Shown piece after piece: positions 11,853 to 24,214 of a DNA stretch of 64,000 nucleotides. Where the stretch lies: the NCBI GenBank assembly GCA_037833965.1, contig AP031355.1, positions 7,155,501-7,219,500 on the forward strand, given 5' to 3'. The notes beneath the pieces were generated by a model, which saw only the letters and a program-made list of their open reading frames with translations, had not been told where the DNA came from and did not search any database. A program made the position numbers and the translations under genes. Positions within the stretch are counted from its first letter, which is position 1; every line of letters begins with the position of its first letter. Source of the DNA: Marchantia polymorpha subsp. ruderalis (lineage: Eukaryota; Streptophyta; Marchantiopsida; Marchantiales; Marchantiaceae).

Positions 11853-12126
11853 TGACGTCTGTCCCATGACGTCAGCCTCGCGCCCGCTCTGTCAGCGCCG
11901 TGATGCGGTCTCCAAGCTCGGATCGGCGTTCGCAGCGACCTCTCTCCGGTGGGACTCTCCGCTGCGTCCGCCGGAAACTTGCTCCTCGGGTTCTAAATGA
12001 GGAAAGCGATGTGTCTCTCGCCATGCTCCTCTCTCTCTGCTCTCCTCTCCTGCACATGTTCTGTCTAACGTCACCGGATGACGTCACCGGATGACATCAG
12101 CAGGCGACGTCACTGGGATGACGTCA
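11853..12126. promoter_or_regulatory. Cluster of TGACGTCA-type (bZIP/TGA) binding sites
   Basis: Perfect 8-bp palindromes TGACGTCA lie at 11867-11874, 12079-12086 and 12119-12126. One-base variants lie at 11853 (TGACGTCT), 12066 (TAACGTCA), 12092 (TGACATCA) and 12105 (CGACGTCA). The five sites between 12066 and 12126 are spaced every 13-14 bp inside a small tandem repeat of the form ACGTCACCGGATG. The core is the classical target of plant TGA/bZIP factors (established). Whether this region regulates the minus-strand PIN at 10028, an unseen transcript, or nothing is unknown. Confidence 0.6.
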
Positions 12127-13031
12127 GGGACCCAGGGAGGGTTAACCTTGGGATGCCCTGCGCTGGTCTGGTCTGGAGTAGACCGGACGTGGTTCGAACC
12201 ACGGGAGAGTGAGTTGAGTTGAGTTGGGTGACGTACTCGTGAATGACGCAGGGCGACGGTGGGAGGGATGGTGCCATGGGGGCCGGGCCAATTAGTCAGC
12301 GGCGGGTTCTGCTGCCCCAGATGCACGGAGCGTGCAGCTTTGCATGCTGGACGACGATCGAAGCTCGCTCGGTCTTGCTGCCGTCGAGTTACAGCTTTGG
12401 AGAGATACGTATCCCGAGCTCCATGAGCTTGTCTCGTGCTGCTGGCACAAGATCGGGGTTTGCTGATTTTCGAGACGAGACTTTCGAGAATTTGGATTTT
12501 TGCTTTTCGGATCTGAATCTGGGCCGAGTAGCATGACCAAGCCCCTGTTGGCTGCGATGATTACTGTGAGCGAAAGTAATTGGGACTGCTGTCTATGCTC
12601 GGCTGTTCGATTGTTGTCTTCGTTCGTTAATCGCAGTGCCTGCACTGTTTCGAAATATTGAGCGTGCATCTTTTGTCTTCTGACCTTTGCTCTTGTTATA
12701 CGGACGAATCTGTTAATCGGACGAAAACTATCCATCAACACAATCATTCATTCAATATCATGTCTCCATCTGAGTCGCTCCAGACCTGTCGATGATGAAA
12801 TCAACCCGACAACGACGATGGTTTGGCGTAGTCAGACGTATACAGACGAAATACAAGGTGGCCAGAGTTTCATCGCAGTAGAATGTATCTAGCTGCAGTG
12901 ATACGCCTCGTTTTCTTGAGTGCTCGTTTACATTGACAGATTCGCTTGCCTAGAGTCTTGCAATATCGTCCATGTAAATTTCAAGATTATCAGCATCGAA
13001 GTTTCTGGAGACAGCATTCTAGACACTTGGC

Positions 13032-13069
13032 TGCTCTCCCTCCTGTCTCAATAAGGAGACAGGAGAGCA
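13032..13069. repeat. Imperfect hairpin with 14-bp matching arms
   Basis: TGCTCTCC-CTC-CTGTCTC (13032-13049) pairs with GAGACAGGAGAGCA (13056-13069), leaving a 3-nt CTC bulge in the left arm and a 6-nt loop. No gene context is seen. Confidence 0.75.
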
Positions 13070-15106
13070 CGTTTCAGCATGCTTCACGTCACCGTTCTCA
13101 CAGAATGTCAATTCTTCGGTCAGCAAGACAACTTCACTGCTGGATTATAGTGGCAGAGCTTAAGCTAGTAATTCATCTCATCCGACCATGGGAGAAAGAT
13201 AACTCAAAACTTTGAGTACGAGAGGGAGATGTGTTCTTATCAACTTGTCGATATGAGTCTCGAATGTCATCCACAACAATTTGCACTGATTGGGCCCAAC
13301 TCTGGACAATGAATGCCCGTAGAAACTCAAATCGAAACTTGGGAGTCCAGTGATGTACGTAATAAATGATAGTGACTTTCTTTCACATTATGCTTTGGAC
13401 GCTGCCTCAAATCAGAAGAACCAAGAGGCCAGAAACCTTTAATTGCAAACTCGAAGGCTTTTGGAAAAGATCGGTTTCAATCCCATGACGAGATGCCGAG
13501 AAGCGTGAGATAGGTATTTATGGTGAAAGATGAAGTCTGTGATGAGGTAGGAATTTTGTCTACCGGTCGTACTGTACTTCAAACTTCAAGGTTGCATGCA
13601 TGCATTTTCAAGGCGTTAGACCTACATTGGGTTTAATGGACATGACGACTCTGGGCGTAGGCTTGTACTGTACTTCAATTTCTTCTATCAACTCAAATCT
13701 GCATTCTTCGCTCCTTGAGCCACTGCTTTCGTTCGCTCTCAAACATGCAAACTTCAAACTAAGATCTAGCTGACATCAAACATTAGACAGATAGGTTCGA
13801 AGTCTTGCACACATAAAAATTATAAATAAATATGTGTATATGTATGTATTGTCTCTTGACTCATTACTAGCCTACATAGTATACACAATGCCGTTTTACA
13901 GTGGGCAAACTGATACAGTTTGTTGAATTGAGAGAACCTGTGGCTCACATGTCACAGATCTGAGTAGTCCAATCTGAATATTCTTGCATGAGCATGGGCT
14001 CAAGATCATACAAGTCTTGTCGTTTATCATCGTGGCGTAAATGATGCACATTAACCAGGGAGGTGGAACATTCTGGGGACTTCTTGTGTCGGCTCTACGA
14101 TACTATATGCGCATAGTACCTTGATGCTATGTTTTAATCTTCCTGGGAAGGTAGGTCCTTGACTGGATTCTGAAACATAACACGCTCAGAGAGAAACTCG
14201 CGTTTCACGAGTCTATCTGGATAAGAATTTATCAAGTTGAACATCGAAACTAAGATGGGCGCACGGAGAATGTGCCCAGATCTTCATTGTTCAAAAGATA
14301 ATAGCAGTGCGTGAACATCCTCACAAAAGACTGCAATGTCCAAATTCGGAATGAATCCACCAGTCATACCATAAACGTAGAGATTCTCAAATTTTAGCCC
14401 AGAGAATCTGGAAACAGGGTGAAAAATCGAAGACGATTGTTTTCGCAATATTGACAGGAAAAATCAAAGGGACCTTAGAAAGCTGATTTTTCTAAGAGCT
14501 TCATGATGACCCACTGACTGTTGTCGATTTCCCATTGCTTTTTAAGTTCAAGTTCTGTGCTGTACAAAACAATCACGATCAAAATAAAAGAAACTTCAAA
14601 AACCTTTACAACCTTTGAGAAGAAGTATTCATTTCTATATTTTCATTTCCTTTGACATTACAGGCGGAAATGAACTAAGTCAACTGTTCCTATTACTCCT
14701 ATAAAGAAGGAAAGACACGAAGAATATGGTGGAATCTAGTTCTCAAGAAGTATCCATGCTAAGCCCATGACTAAGAGAAATCAGGCACCCGGATCGTCAT
14801 AGTTCGAAATGGAACAAGTCACCTGGATGTGAATGACATGCTTAGCCTAGGGCGAAGTAATATGACAAAAAGCATAAAGATAAACAAACCTACTTACCGA
14901 TTTCAGCGGTGAATACCAACAGCTTGTAGTGGGGAGAACGATCCGTGAGATACAATCGAAGCCTCTGTAATCAGGTGATGGTATTATACTACGACTAAGA
15001 ATAAATGAGCTAGAGGAACAGGTAGTAACATTGATATGTTGGTGATCTTCATCGAACCTTCGGCTTCCTTACAAGAAGTGGAGGAATGTCGTTGACTCTA
15101 GGTACC

Positions 15107-15163
15107 AGAGGGTACATTGTAAGTACAAGTGCTACTTACAATGTAGCAGAGGGTACATTGTAA
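15107..15163. repeat. Direct plus inverted repeat cluster (template-switch-like)
   Basis: AGAGGGTACATTGTAA occurs at 15107-15122 and again at 15148-15163. Between the copies, TACTTACAATGTA (15133-15145) is the exact reverse complement of TACATTGTAAGTA (15113-15125), with a 7-nt loop. One segment is therefore present forward, inverted and forward again within 57 bp. Confidence 0.85.
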
Positions 15164-18100
15164 TGCTGAAGTAAGTAACACCTGGACGACAAAGTAACCA
15201 CTGTGCAAGCAATTACCATAAGAATTGTTTCATTCCACGTTGCAATCGTCCACTGGAAGCTCTTTGGATTTTTCTGCTTCTATGTTTCAAGGCTTTGGAT
15301 TGGGAGAGTAGGTTTGGCAAGATATTCGATAAAGACTCAAATGTATCTGCATTACTATTATAATAGTGTCTACTACATATGGTTGTGTGCATTGATTAGA
15401 GAGTACAAAGAAGGTGATAAACTTAAATGAGTTGAAGGAAATCAAACAGCTGAGTTGTAACACACTCAATTGACCTGTCGAAGTCCTTTTAAAAAAAAAT
15501 AACTTGTGCATGACTTTGAAGTGATCAACCACGTCGATGTCTCCATTTACAGTTCAAAATCATATGAGAGACTGTTACATCCAAAGTATAATTTCCTGCT
15601 ACCTCTTATTCACAGCTCGTGTTAAACATGCACAGAAAAGTGGAAGGAGTCTATGAAGTTGTAAGTAAGATGTATCTAACATGCGTGCAACACTTTATGC
15701 TGAAATCTCTTATCAATTCCTAGACTGCTCTACCTGAAAGAACAGCAGGCATCCATTACATCAAATCATGCCGTCAAACATAACAAACGCAATCAGAGAT
15801 AGTTAAAGAATCTCTCAAAGAGTAGTTGGACTTTTATTCTGTCTTCATCAGAAGACAGAGGTTGAGAGAGTAATAAGTGTAGAAAAAGATCCCCCGCATA
15901 ATCAACTCAAGCATCCCACCCGATGCTGAACTCCTTGATCAATTTCTCAATCATACAAGCCTGTGTACCAAGTTACTTGTCGGGATAATTTGTAAAAGAC
16001 GACGTATAACTACATCTAAACGTCAACGTATGAAACTTCAACCGGAAATTCGACGCCCAAGCCCTCCTCCTTTTTGCTACTCTCCCACTTGGTCGTTTCC
16101 GGACAGAAGTCCTTAATTGTAAGTTTCGGTTCTGCATCTGTAAAGGCACGTATATCTGGGCTGCTCATGTGCCAGTCATGTGATCTGTTTTGTGGTTGAT
16201 CAGAAAACGATATACGAGATCACAACAGGACGAAAACTACGAGTAGAAACTATAATGTGCTTTCACAGCAAATGCATGCCTTGTGGAATTCTGATTCCAG
16301 CAATCACGTGGCACATATAGAACATTCCCCTGATATGGCATGACTCTGTTTTCCATTTCTTTGATTTTGACACTACCGCAGACTGAATACGTCTGTTTCT
16401 ACCAAACGAAATCGAGGACACTGCACCCAACAGTGGACTACAGTGGACGAAGGACATACCTGCACCAATTAAGACTTGCAGAAAGGTGATAATCTAAAAT
16501 CTCTCAATGGAGCTGTAAAGTGATAAGGCAAACTTTTCCTTGGTTCGTGTGCCGAGATTCGTACTCTGTATTGGGTCCTTCATAGAAAAGTATGGATTAG
16601 TTTGTGCAATTATCGTTTGCTTCTGTACATAATACTTAAACTGCGTACGTTGAAGTACGTGAACTTTTAAGTTCCATGGTTAATTCACCTCACAAAGTCG
16701 TCAACTCGGTCACAACAAAGAAATCTTTTACTTTGATTGCGATCCATGAGAGTATATACGCTCGATCACGGTCCTAAAGACTACGATCATGATAAGACTT
16801 GAAGGTCTTGTGCAGTGAGAATATTCATTGTGGAGGTACAACAGTACGAGATTGACTTCAACATCCGATTCGACGATCTAGTGTTTCGGGTCAAATTTTC
16901 ATCCTAGACTTCAGATATGCGGGTCAGTTGTGGTTTGGGTCTTGATTCATGGCACATGCATCTGAAGTGAGCTACAGTCCGAAGACTTGTCGTATTCATC
17001 TTCACGTGCTCCGATGACGGCCGTAAGGTCCAAGCCTTCAGATAAACTCTGTCTTATCCCAAATTAAACTCTCCCGTTTTCTTCGATGTTTTCAATATAA
17101 CTCATGTACAAGAGTAGGCTTAATGTGGGCACAATTCCAATTTGGAGTTCGAAACCAGCAGCGGTGGAAGGACAAAGCTATGACTGTGGTGCTTCTACCT
17201 TTGGATGGAGTAAAGAGCTGTTTTATGGCACAGTTTCTGGATGTGTATACCTGTGCCGATATTAGTGACGATGAGGATACAAACATGCTCGCTCAACCAT
17301 GGCTCTATCGAGAATTGATATCAAGTCTCTTGAAAGTAAAAAATGAATCTATACCGTACGATACAAAGAGAAACCTCTTTCGGCTCCATATCAAGGCGTT
17401 AAGTTTCCAGTTATGTTCCTATGCTTGAGCAGAACGTGTAATTTATGTCATTTTAGCGCTTTCTGTCTAAATAATTTCGTGGGCAGCAAGTTATTATGAA
17501 GACATGAGCACGGAGGCAACAAAACAGAAGACGGGAAGAAAACGGAAACGAGCAGAAAATGAAAAAACAATTTTCGCAAGAGTCTGAATCCAAAGACTTT
17601 TGCCAAGGCTTGGTCAACATACGTAGGCTGCATTATATTCCATATGATAGTTGTGATCACGAGACTGGTGAGCCTTTCCTTGAGCTGAGCTAGCTCGTCA
17701 ATGATGCACACCAAGATTAGATCGAAGTAGCTCTGAGACTCTGATTTTTCTAAAGTATTGAAGATGATGTCATGCAGGTCTGTCACGTTGATATGAAACC
17801 GTGGCGTCACTAACTTTTACAAAACAGCAGTTCATATTCTAAACGAGATGGACTAATTACTATGTGGACAGCAGGTGCCCTACAGAGTAAGAATCCAAAT
17901 TATGCTATAGGACCGACTGGAAAGAGTCGAACGAACACGAACTGTTCTCGACTGTACGAGGCAATTGTCCTCGAGGTACCGAGCATTGAGTCAGGTCCAT
18001 TGTACTTGCAAATCTGCTAGATACTTCAGGGTCAGCTCTCCCTCGACCCCATCCCGGCTTTCCCTTCTCTCGTCTGTTGTCAGCTCCGTACTCTGAAGCT

Positions 18101-18961
18101 CGTCGGCCATACTGATTCGTTGGATTTTCACCTGCTCATTGACGGCTGGATAAGCGAGGAAAAGTTTTTTTCCCATGTCCTGGTTGGTTGGGAGACATGG
18201 CACCCCAGTGGCAAATAGTTTAGCTCATGTGCGATCCGACCTCGGTCTCTGTCTTGCCACCATGAAATGTGCAAAACGTGGTAGCTCCCGCAAGCACCTC
18301 CGCGCGATTAATCCGATGTTCAGGTTTCCGGTTATCCTCGGGTTGAATATACACAGGGATGTTTGTATTATTAAGTGAGTCTCCCACGTAGTGTTGTATT
18401 CACATGCACGTATATACGAATCAAACTCAAACACAATGTAACATATGGAGTTCAAAATTCATTATTGGATCAAGAAATATCATCGATTGATTTTGAAGAA
18501 TCTGAAATTTATTTTGGAAGATAATGATAATTTTCAAAAAAAGTTTGACTGGTGTTTTGATTGAGTTAAATATATAAACTAATGTGATATCCAAATGTCA
18601 TCCATGTGACAGTGGAGATTTAGAATAATATATAAGAAAAATGAAAAAATACATAAAAAAAATTTAACTTTTATCTAAAATTATATAATATATAATCAGA
18701 AATAATATATATTTATATAGATCTAAATTTTATGTTATAAAAATCCGTCGTGTATAGTGTATTGAAGTGATGCCGAGAAGCATGGCATGCCTTTTGATTT
18801 TGAAAGTCACCGTGAGGATGACTCCAAAAAATTTGTTGTGGCTCCCCCGTACGTTACAGTATCCCGTATGTATACTAAGAATTTCCGTGCGTGATTTGGC
18901 AACGATCGGGTCAGGTCTTGCGGCTAAAGAATCCACTTGCTCTGGAGGCGTCCATGCGCAG

Positions 18962-18970
18962 TATATAAAT
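18962..18970 (+). promoter_or_regulatory. TATA box of the germin-like pseudogene
   Basis: TATATAAAT lies 149 bp before the ATG at 19111. That is a plausible distance for a TATA-driven start about 30 bp downstream and a leader of roughly 115 bp. The promoter may thus survive although the reading frame is broken. Confidence 0.5.
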
Positions 18971-19110
18971 TACGGATGAGGAATGAGTTGTCAAATCCCA
19001 CAACAAACTGCAAATCAAAGCTCAGATTCGAGACTGCTCCTGGTCGCTCTCAGTACACAGCGTAGAAGGCGAGTACGGATCTCTCACAGACCCACTCCAA
19101 TATATCGGCG

Positions 19111-19738
19111 ATGAAGCTCCTGGCTGCTAGGATCCTTGCAGCTAGACTACTGTCAGCTTTTCACACTGTTTATGCCGCGGATCCTGACCCACTGCAGGAC
19201 TTCTGCATTGCAGACCTTGCTGCTGGACCAGTTTCAAATGGATTTCCTTGCAAGTTGCCTGCACTTGCTACCGCAGAGGACTTCGCATATTCTGGGCTTG
19301 CTAAACCTGCAGATCCCAGCCTATCTTCGACCGGCGGAGTTGGAACCCTCGCCTTCGTCAAAGAATGGCCCGCTCTGAACACTCAGGGCTTGTCTCTTCT
19401 AAGACTCGACATCAATCCCAGCGCCATCGCCTGGAGAGATGTATATGGGCTTCGTCACCAATAATCTCGGCAACGACCCAACCATATCTAACAAGCTGTA
19501 TGCAAAGGTCGTGAAGAAGGGAGAAGCTTTCATATCTCCCAGAGGTTTGCTACGCTTCCAGCTGAACAAGGGGAGTGTGCTTGCATCGAGTCTGAACTTC
19601 CTGAACAGTCAGAATCCTGGTATTCAGATCATGCCTTCAGCTTTGTTCGGAAGTGGCATCGACCGTGAAATGCTGGAAAAGGCATTCTTCATGAATGCGA
19701 CTCAAGTTGCTGCGTTGGAAACCATATTCCAAGAGTGA
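19111..19738 (+). pseudogene. Germin-like protein pseudogene, internal deletion and frameshift
   Basis: Germin-like proteins are secreted, manganese-binding cupins of the cell wall. The first part (19111-19464) encodes a secretion signal ending near VYAADPDPLQDFC, then CIADL, SNGFPCK and ATAEDF. These include the two cysteines of the usual disulfide, followed by LNTQGLSLLRLDINPSAIA. The family normally continues with cupin motif 1, which carries the HxH and glutamate metal ligands. Here about 15-20 codons are missing and the sequence jumps to GAGATGTATATGGGC in another frame. The rest (frame from 19439, stop at 19738) is intact and contains VVKKGEAFISPRGLLRFQLN, SSLNFLNSQNPGIQ and ALFGSGI. 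The expected motif-2 histidine context is also altered (LLRFQLN, where a histidine is usual). A full germin-like protein has about 210-220 residues. There is no intron at the break, so this is a deletion and not splicing. Confidence 0.85.
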
Positions 19739-22700
19739 TACGTCGATTTATTGAATTGCCAGGAGAAATCGTAGACTTTACTGGCATGGAGACAATCTGA
19801 GTGACAGGTGTAGGTATTCCTAGGCTCAGTTAAGTAAAAATTTGTCCAACTTCTATTCGATGCAGTTAATTGATCAGATTGGTATGACAATCATTGAACT
19901 CATATGCTCAGCCTTTAGTTCATTCGTTACCTTGTCCTCGATGTTTTTTACGTAAACATTCTATACTTGAACAAACACTTCAATCGTCCTGAATTCTACG
20001 CATTATGATATCAAGACAAGCATTCAATTATGTCTCAGATGATGGAAGATGAAGTGATTGAGGCACCTATGATGAAAGTCGTTATAATTGACTCACACAT
20101 CTATGAAATTAAAAAGTTGTTTAAAAGTTTTTGTTTTGTTCCTCATATTCCTTGATGGTTTACATGCAAAGTTTTCAGCAAGTTTCCTCCATTTGCAGTG
20201 GCACTTTTGATTCCAGCTCTGCTCTCCAAATGTGAGTTTACTGATAGGTAGATAGATATACACACGTCCGAACCTCTCATGGAGAGATCAAGATATTCAG
20301 TTTGTAAACAAGATGTCGTGATCCTCATCAGTATTCTCATGAAATCGTTTTTTAGAGGGTAAAATTATCACATCCTACGAGACACCAACTATAACCAAGG
20401 GCACAGTATTTTCCATGATACTTGCTCCAGACACAGTTACAATCTGCTTGCATTGGGAGAGCACACAAAGGATCTTACTTGGATTAGAGCGTAGGAACAC
20501 AAGGTCATAATGATTGACCAAGTGCGTGCTAGTAACTTATCACTCCCTTTCGCGCTTTCCCATGGCAATTGGCTTAATTGGCTTAAAATGCCTGTGTGTC
20601 TAATTAAGAATGAGATTTTGGATATCCCAACTTATGCCAATTTCTTAAACTACTCTGTCACTACATTAAAACCATCACCGAAAGGCCATACGGGGATAAG
20701 TGCAGCTACGACTCGAGAGATGAACAACCACCCCGAGCTCAGATTGAATCGGCGACTAGGAACTCACATCAGGCTTGGTTTTATACAGAACATTCCAATC
20801 CCCAACATGAACAATGAAATTGCGTGCATGGTGAGAGATTTTCTGCTCTTGTACATGGTATGAAATCATTGGGCCCAAGAGGCTGTTCACATGGTTCGCG
20901 AAATTACATTTCATTCGAAAATTTCGATCGAGTATCGGCAGGCTCCATCCATCCAGCAATCTAGATGGCGGTTGCGGGACGACCCGAGGGCCGTTCTCTC
21001 CGTTGGTTGGTCGTCACGCAAGCGAGCACAGAAGAGAAGAAGGGGAGCGCTCAGGCACTGAAGTGTGATCCGGCTGATTCTCGCAGCATTAATGGTAACA
21101 TCATCCGTGACAGGCTCTGACGAAACCCGATCACATTGCACACCTCGAAGCATGAGAGTCCAGCCTTCGTTGGCCCATAGCGCCGTGTTGAATGACGCAC
21201 AAGAAATTCATACTCAGATCTGCAAGTCCGAGACTCAAAGGCGATACAGTCAACAGACGATGACTGCAGCCCCAACGATGAGCAGACTTCGGGAAGTGTG
21301 GAGAAAGCAGGGGCTTAGTGACAGGACTACTGGACAGAACATGACATCGAGATTCCATCATCGAAACACAGAGAGTCCAATCTTTCAGGTCCCGATCGCC
21401 AACGTCAAGTGGCTTGCCATGTCCCAGCACGTGACATAAAGGCACGCCTTTAATCATTACACAGGCCACAGTGCCTGCTTTTGGCGCAAATCGCGATGAG
21501 AAAGCAAAATCTATCTTCGTGCCGGATACGCCTGATTGTCAATCATCCTCGACTGCGCATGCTTGCACAGCACCGGACCTACGCCCTAGAATGCTACGCC
21601 CTTTCGCGACGGGACAACTCACCCTCCACATGTACGCATGGCTGTAAAGCAGCGAGTAGCGTGTTGCAAACAACAGCAGAATTGGTCGTCGTGATTCACA
21701 CACAGTACGGTACGAATGCACTTCGAAGTACCTCGAATGCTCGGAATTGTTTCTGTCTTAGGATTTACGTCGAAAGTAGTGCTCTTGGTCTGCACTCGGT
21801 GACGGACAGAGAACGCACCGCTAACTGAGACAGCGCAGTACTCTAGTCTGGGCTTTCACTCGTTCTGCCAATTCGCAGTCTTCGGGGACTGGATCTCATG
21901 GTCCGTGAGGGTCTTACCAATCCTGGACACCCAGCAACTTCTCCTCACCGCGCATCTCAGTCGCACTTACTCCATAGATACTTGCCCTATTATCATCACT
22001 CGTCATCTCGGTCGTTGTTGGTGCTATCCTCACCGTTGCAGTCTCCCATGCACGCAGGTCCTCGCGAAAGCATTCATCGTCAGACCATGATCGCATCTCA
22101 GACCTTGGAGACGTGTATACACTTTGTACTCAGAATTTCAGTCTCACTGCGGCCATCAGCAGATTCAACTTCAATTTGTCCGAGAAAGTCATTGCTTCCA
22201 CATCTCGTTGCATGTAACGTCTGCGCTTTGAGGTCAGCACATTCAGAGGAGACAAGGCCAGGTCCACTGTGCAGCGAGACACAGTCTCGAGCTTACGATA
22301 GATCTGCCGTCAAAGAGATTGGCACAGAAATTCTAGGCCTAGCTGTTATTTACAGGGTTACGATTCCATCTTCATCTTCATCTTACCTTCAGATGTCGTA
22401 GACAATGAGAAGATTGACATATCATGAGCAAGCTTGCAGTTCTCTCAACAACTTCCCTCCAAAGATTTTTCTATCGACGACAAAAGACAGCGAGTCAAAT
22501 CGTCGGCCGCGATCGCCCTGGAGCCTCGAAAACTCTCCAATGTCCCTACTTCGCCAGTTTTATCTTTTATACGAGTCCATTCGCCATGTGCGAGTACAGA
22601 CGAGTATCATGTCACTATTGGCAATAGTGTCTTAGTGTTCTTATTGAGCAGATTTACAAGTTAAAACTAATGGTTCTGGAATTTTACGTCACTAATGAGA

Positions 22701-24013
22701 GGATGTCAGTCGTAAGAGGTGACACTATAGGGAGGTTTAACTCTGTACACAAGTGGCCAACCACCCACCCACAAATGTTTATTAGCAACGAATTTGGTGC
22801 CGAGGGTGCCCGAAATCTCTTGTTTAATCCTTGACCCATTGATAGAACGCCGGCTAAAACATGCAGGCCTACAGAACACATTCATTGCACTCGACAGAGG
22901 AAATTGGTCTTCTAAAGCCGCATAAAAAAATGGCCTAAATAAATATTACTGGACCAAAAGGTCGAACGCGAAAACATATCAAAGCATTTCTCTTCACTCG
23001 AGGAGCAAGGCCACGAGCGATGCCTGAAATCCAGCCTCCACTCCACTCATGGACTGACTGCGATCGGCTTCACTGACGGACTCGCATCCCAAATGATCAT
23101 CGAACAGCCAAATCCGTACGTATTTCCACATTAGATGATAGTGCATAAGTTTACGTGTTCCTCAGCACGATGGATTACTATATAATCAAAAAAGATCAAA
23201 AGAGGCAAATCTAGGCAAGCGTAAGGTACGACTACTGCTGGGGCAGTGAGGGATGTCGAGATGCGCACCTTTCGTTCGTCTTGCCGTAGAACGAGGTCGC
23301 GGTGCGGCGTGGGGAACGAGGGCCCCGACAGGTCTTCGACATGCCGTGACGGGTTCCAGAGGTTCCATCCATCCCCTTCCGTCCGAAAGGTGACAGCGAC
23401 TCCACGATGCGGACCAACATTTTCATGGGTGGATCGGGGACTTCGCGCTTTCCAGTTGGGCCGAGTAAGTATTTTTTCTCGAAAGGAGTGAGATCCGAAC
23501 TGCACTGCGTCCACCCGAATCGAGAAGTCATTTCGTTAGAACAACTGCAGAACAACTTGGTCTGTAATTGCAAAGATCAACAATCGATCGACCAACATTC
23601 AAAGCTCGATCAACATTACAAAGCACGTGTTTGGTATGGAAGTAGGAGCTCACATGAGTTCGTTGTCGAAGGATAGTTCTCCAATTCAGGCTGGCAAGGA
23701 CATTCTCACAGGATATGTTACTCTTCAACTTTGAAATGGAACCTGCAAAATACTAAAAGGAGATTCCACTCATTATGCCCACCATAGGCATGGACACACA
23801 TTCACAGGCCTATGTACGTTCATACTTTTGCTCTGTTTTTTGTGCCTCCTTTCACCGGCTTGGCAAAATATGACGTGTTTGTCCTCAGGTGTGGCATATG
23901 TTCTGTTCTGTCTTGCATGATGGGTTGTGCGAATTTTGAAAAGCACTCGGATACAAGAAGATGATGATGTGAACTACGACGCGCACTGCTCTGTTCTGTA
24001 AACTGAGAATGCC

Positions 24014-24214
24014 ATGACGAAGCCAGAACTGCCCCACTTAGAGAATCCCATCAAGGAACGGAACTGCGACCACTCTCCATATGACAAAGATGTTTTAACT
24101 ACCCTCGATTTCCTTCGAATGAAAGGTGTCCGTCATCCAAATGGACGTGTCGAAAGAAAGCATTCATTGCTAGATTTTATGACCTCTTCAAAACCCGAAG
24201 AGCCAGAAACGTAA
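24014..24214 (+). CDS. Small hypothetical ORF, 66 aa
   Basis: This is a 66-residue hydrophilic frame rich in Pro, Glu, Lys and His, with charged segments such as DFLRMKGVRHPNGRVERKHS. It has no signal peptide and no membrane segment. The ATG context (GAATGCCATGACG) is acceptable. I do not recognise a family and see no splice-border support. It is kept only because its composition is more protein-like than neighbouring chance frames, in a region of average GC. A chance ORF remains quite possible. Confidence 0.2.
   Translation: MTKPELPHLENPIKERNCDHSPYDKDVLTTLDFLRMKGVRHPNGRVERKHSLLDFMTSSKPEEPET

Larger units (their letters stand above)
10029..12760. other. Upstream region of the minus-strand PIN; GC-rich non-coding DNA
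   Basis: This region probably holds the promoter and leader of the minus-strand PIN and, further on, a regulatory region with bZIP-type sites. Overlapping open frames occur on both strands between 11.5 and 12.75 kb (for example 12292-12747 on the minus strand and 12243-12536 on the plus strand). They share no motif that I recognise and look like chance frames in GC-rich, repeat-laden DNA. Two CT tracts and one perfect hairpin are listed separately. Confidence 0.45.
12761..19110. other. Non-coding intergenic DNA, increasingly AT-rich
   Basis: No gene is recognised. Open frames of about 60-120 codons (for example 17123-17428 plus and 17448-17810 minus) lack recognisable domains, so I do not call them. 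Two fold-back structures at 13032-13069 and 15107-15163 are listed separately. A very AT-rich patch runs from about 18480 to 18740 just before the germin-like pseudogene promoter. Confidence 0.5.

Noticed and set aside
12190-12205. CGTGGTTCGAACCACG resembling a tRNA T-arm
   Set aside because: It is a simple palindrome. No acceptor, D or anticodon arms can be placed around it, and the T-stem/loop lengths do not fit.
17123-17810. Opposed open frames of 101 and 120 codons
   Set aside because: No similarity to any family I know, and no conserved motif or splice borders; likely chance.
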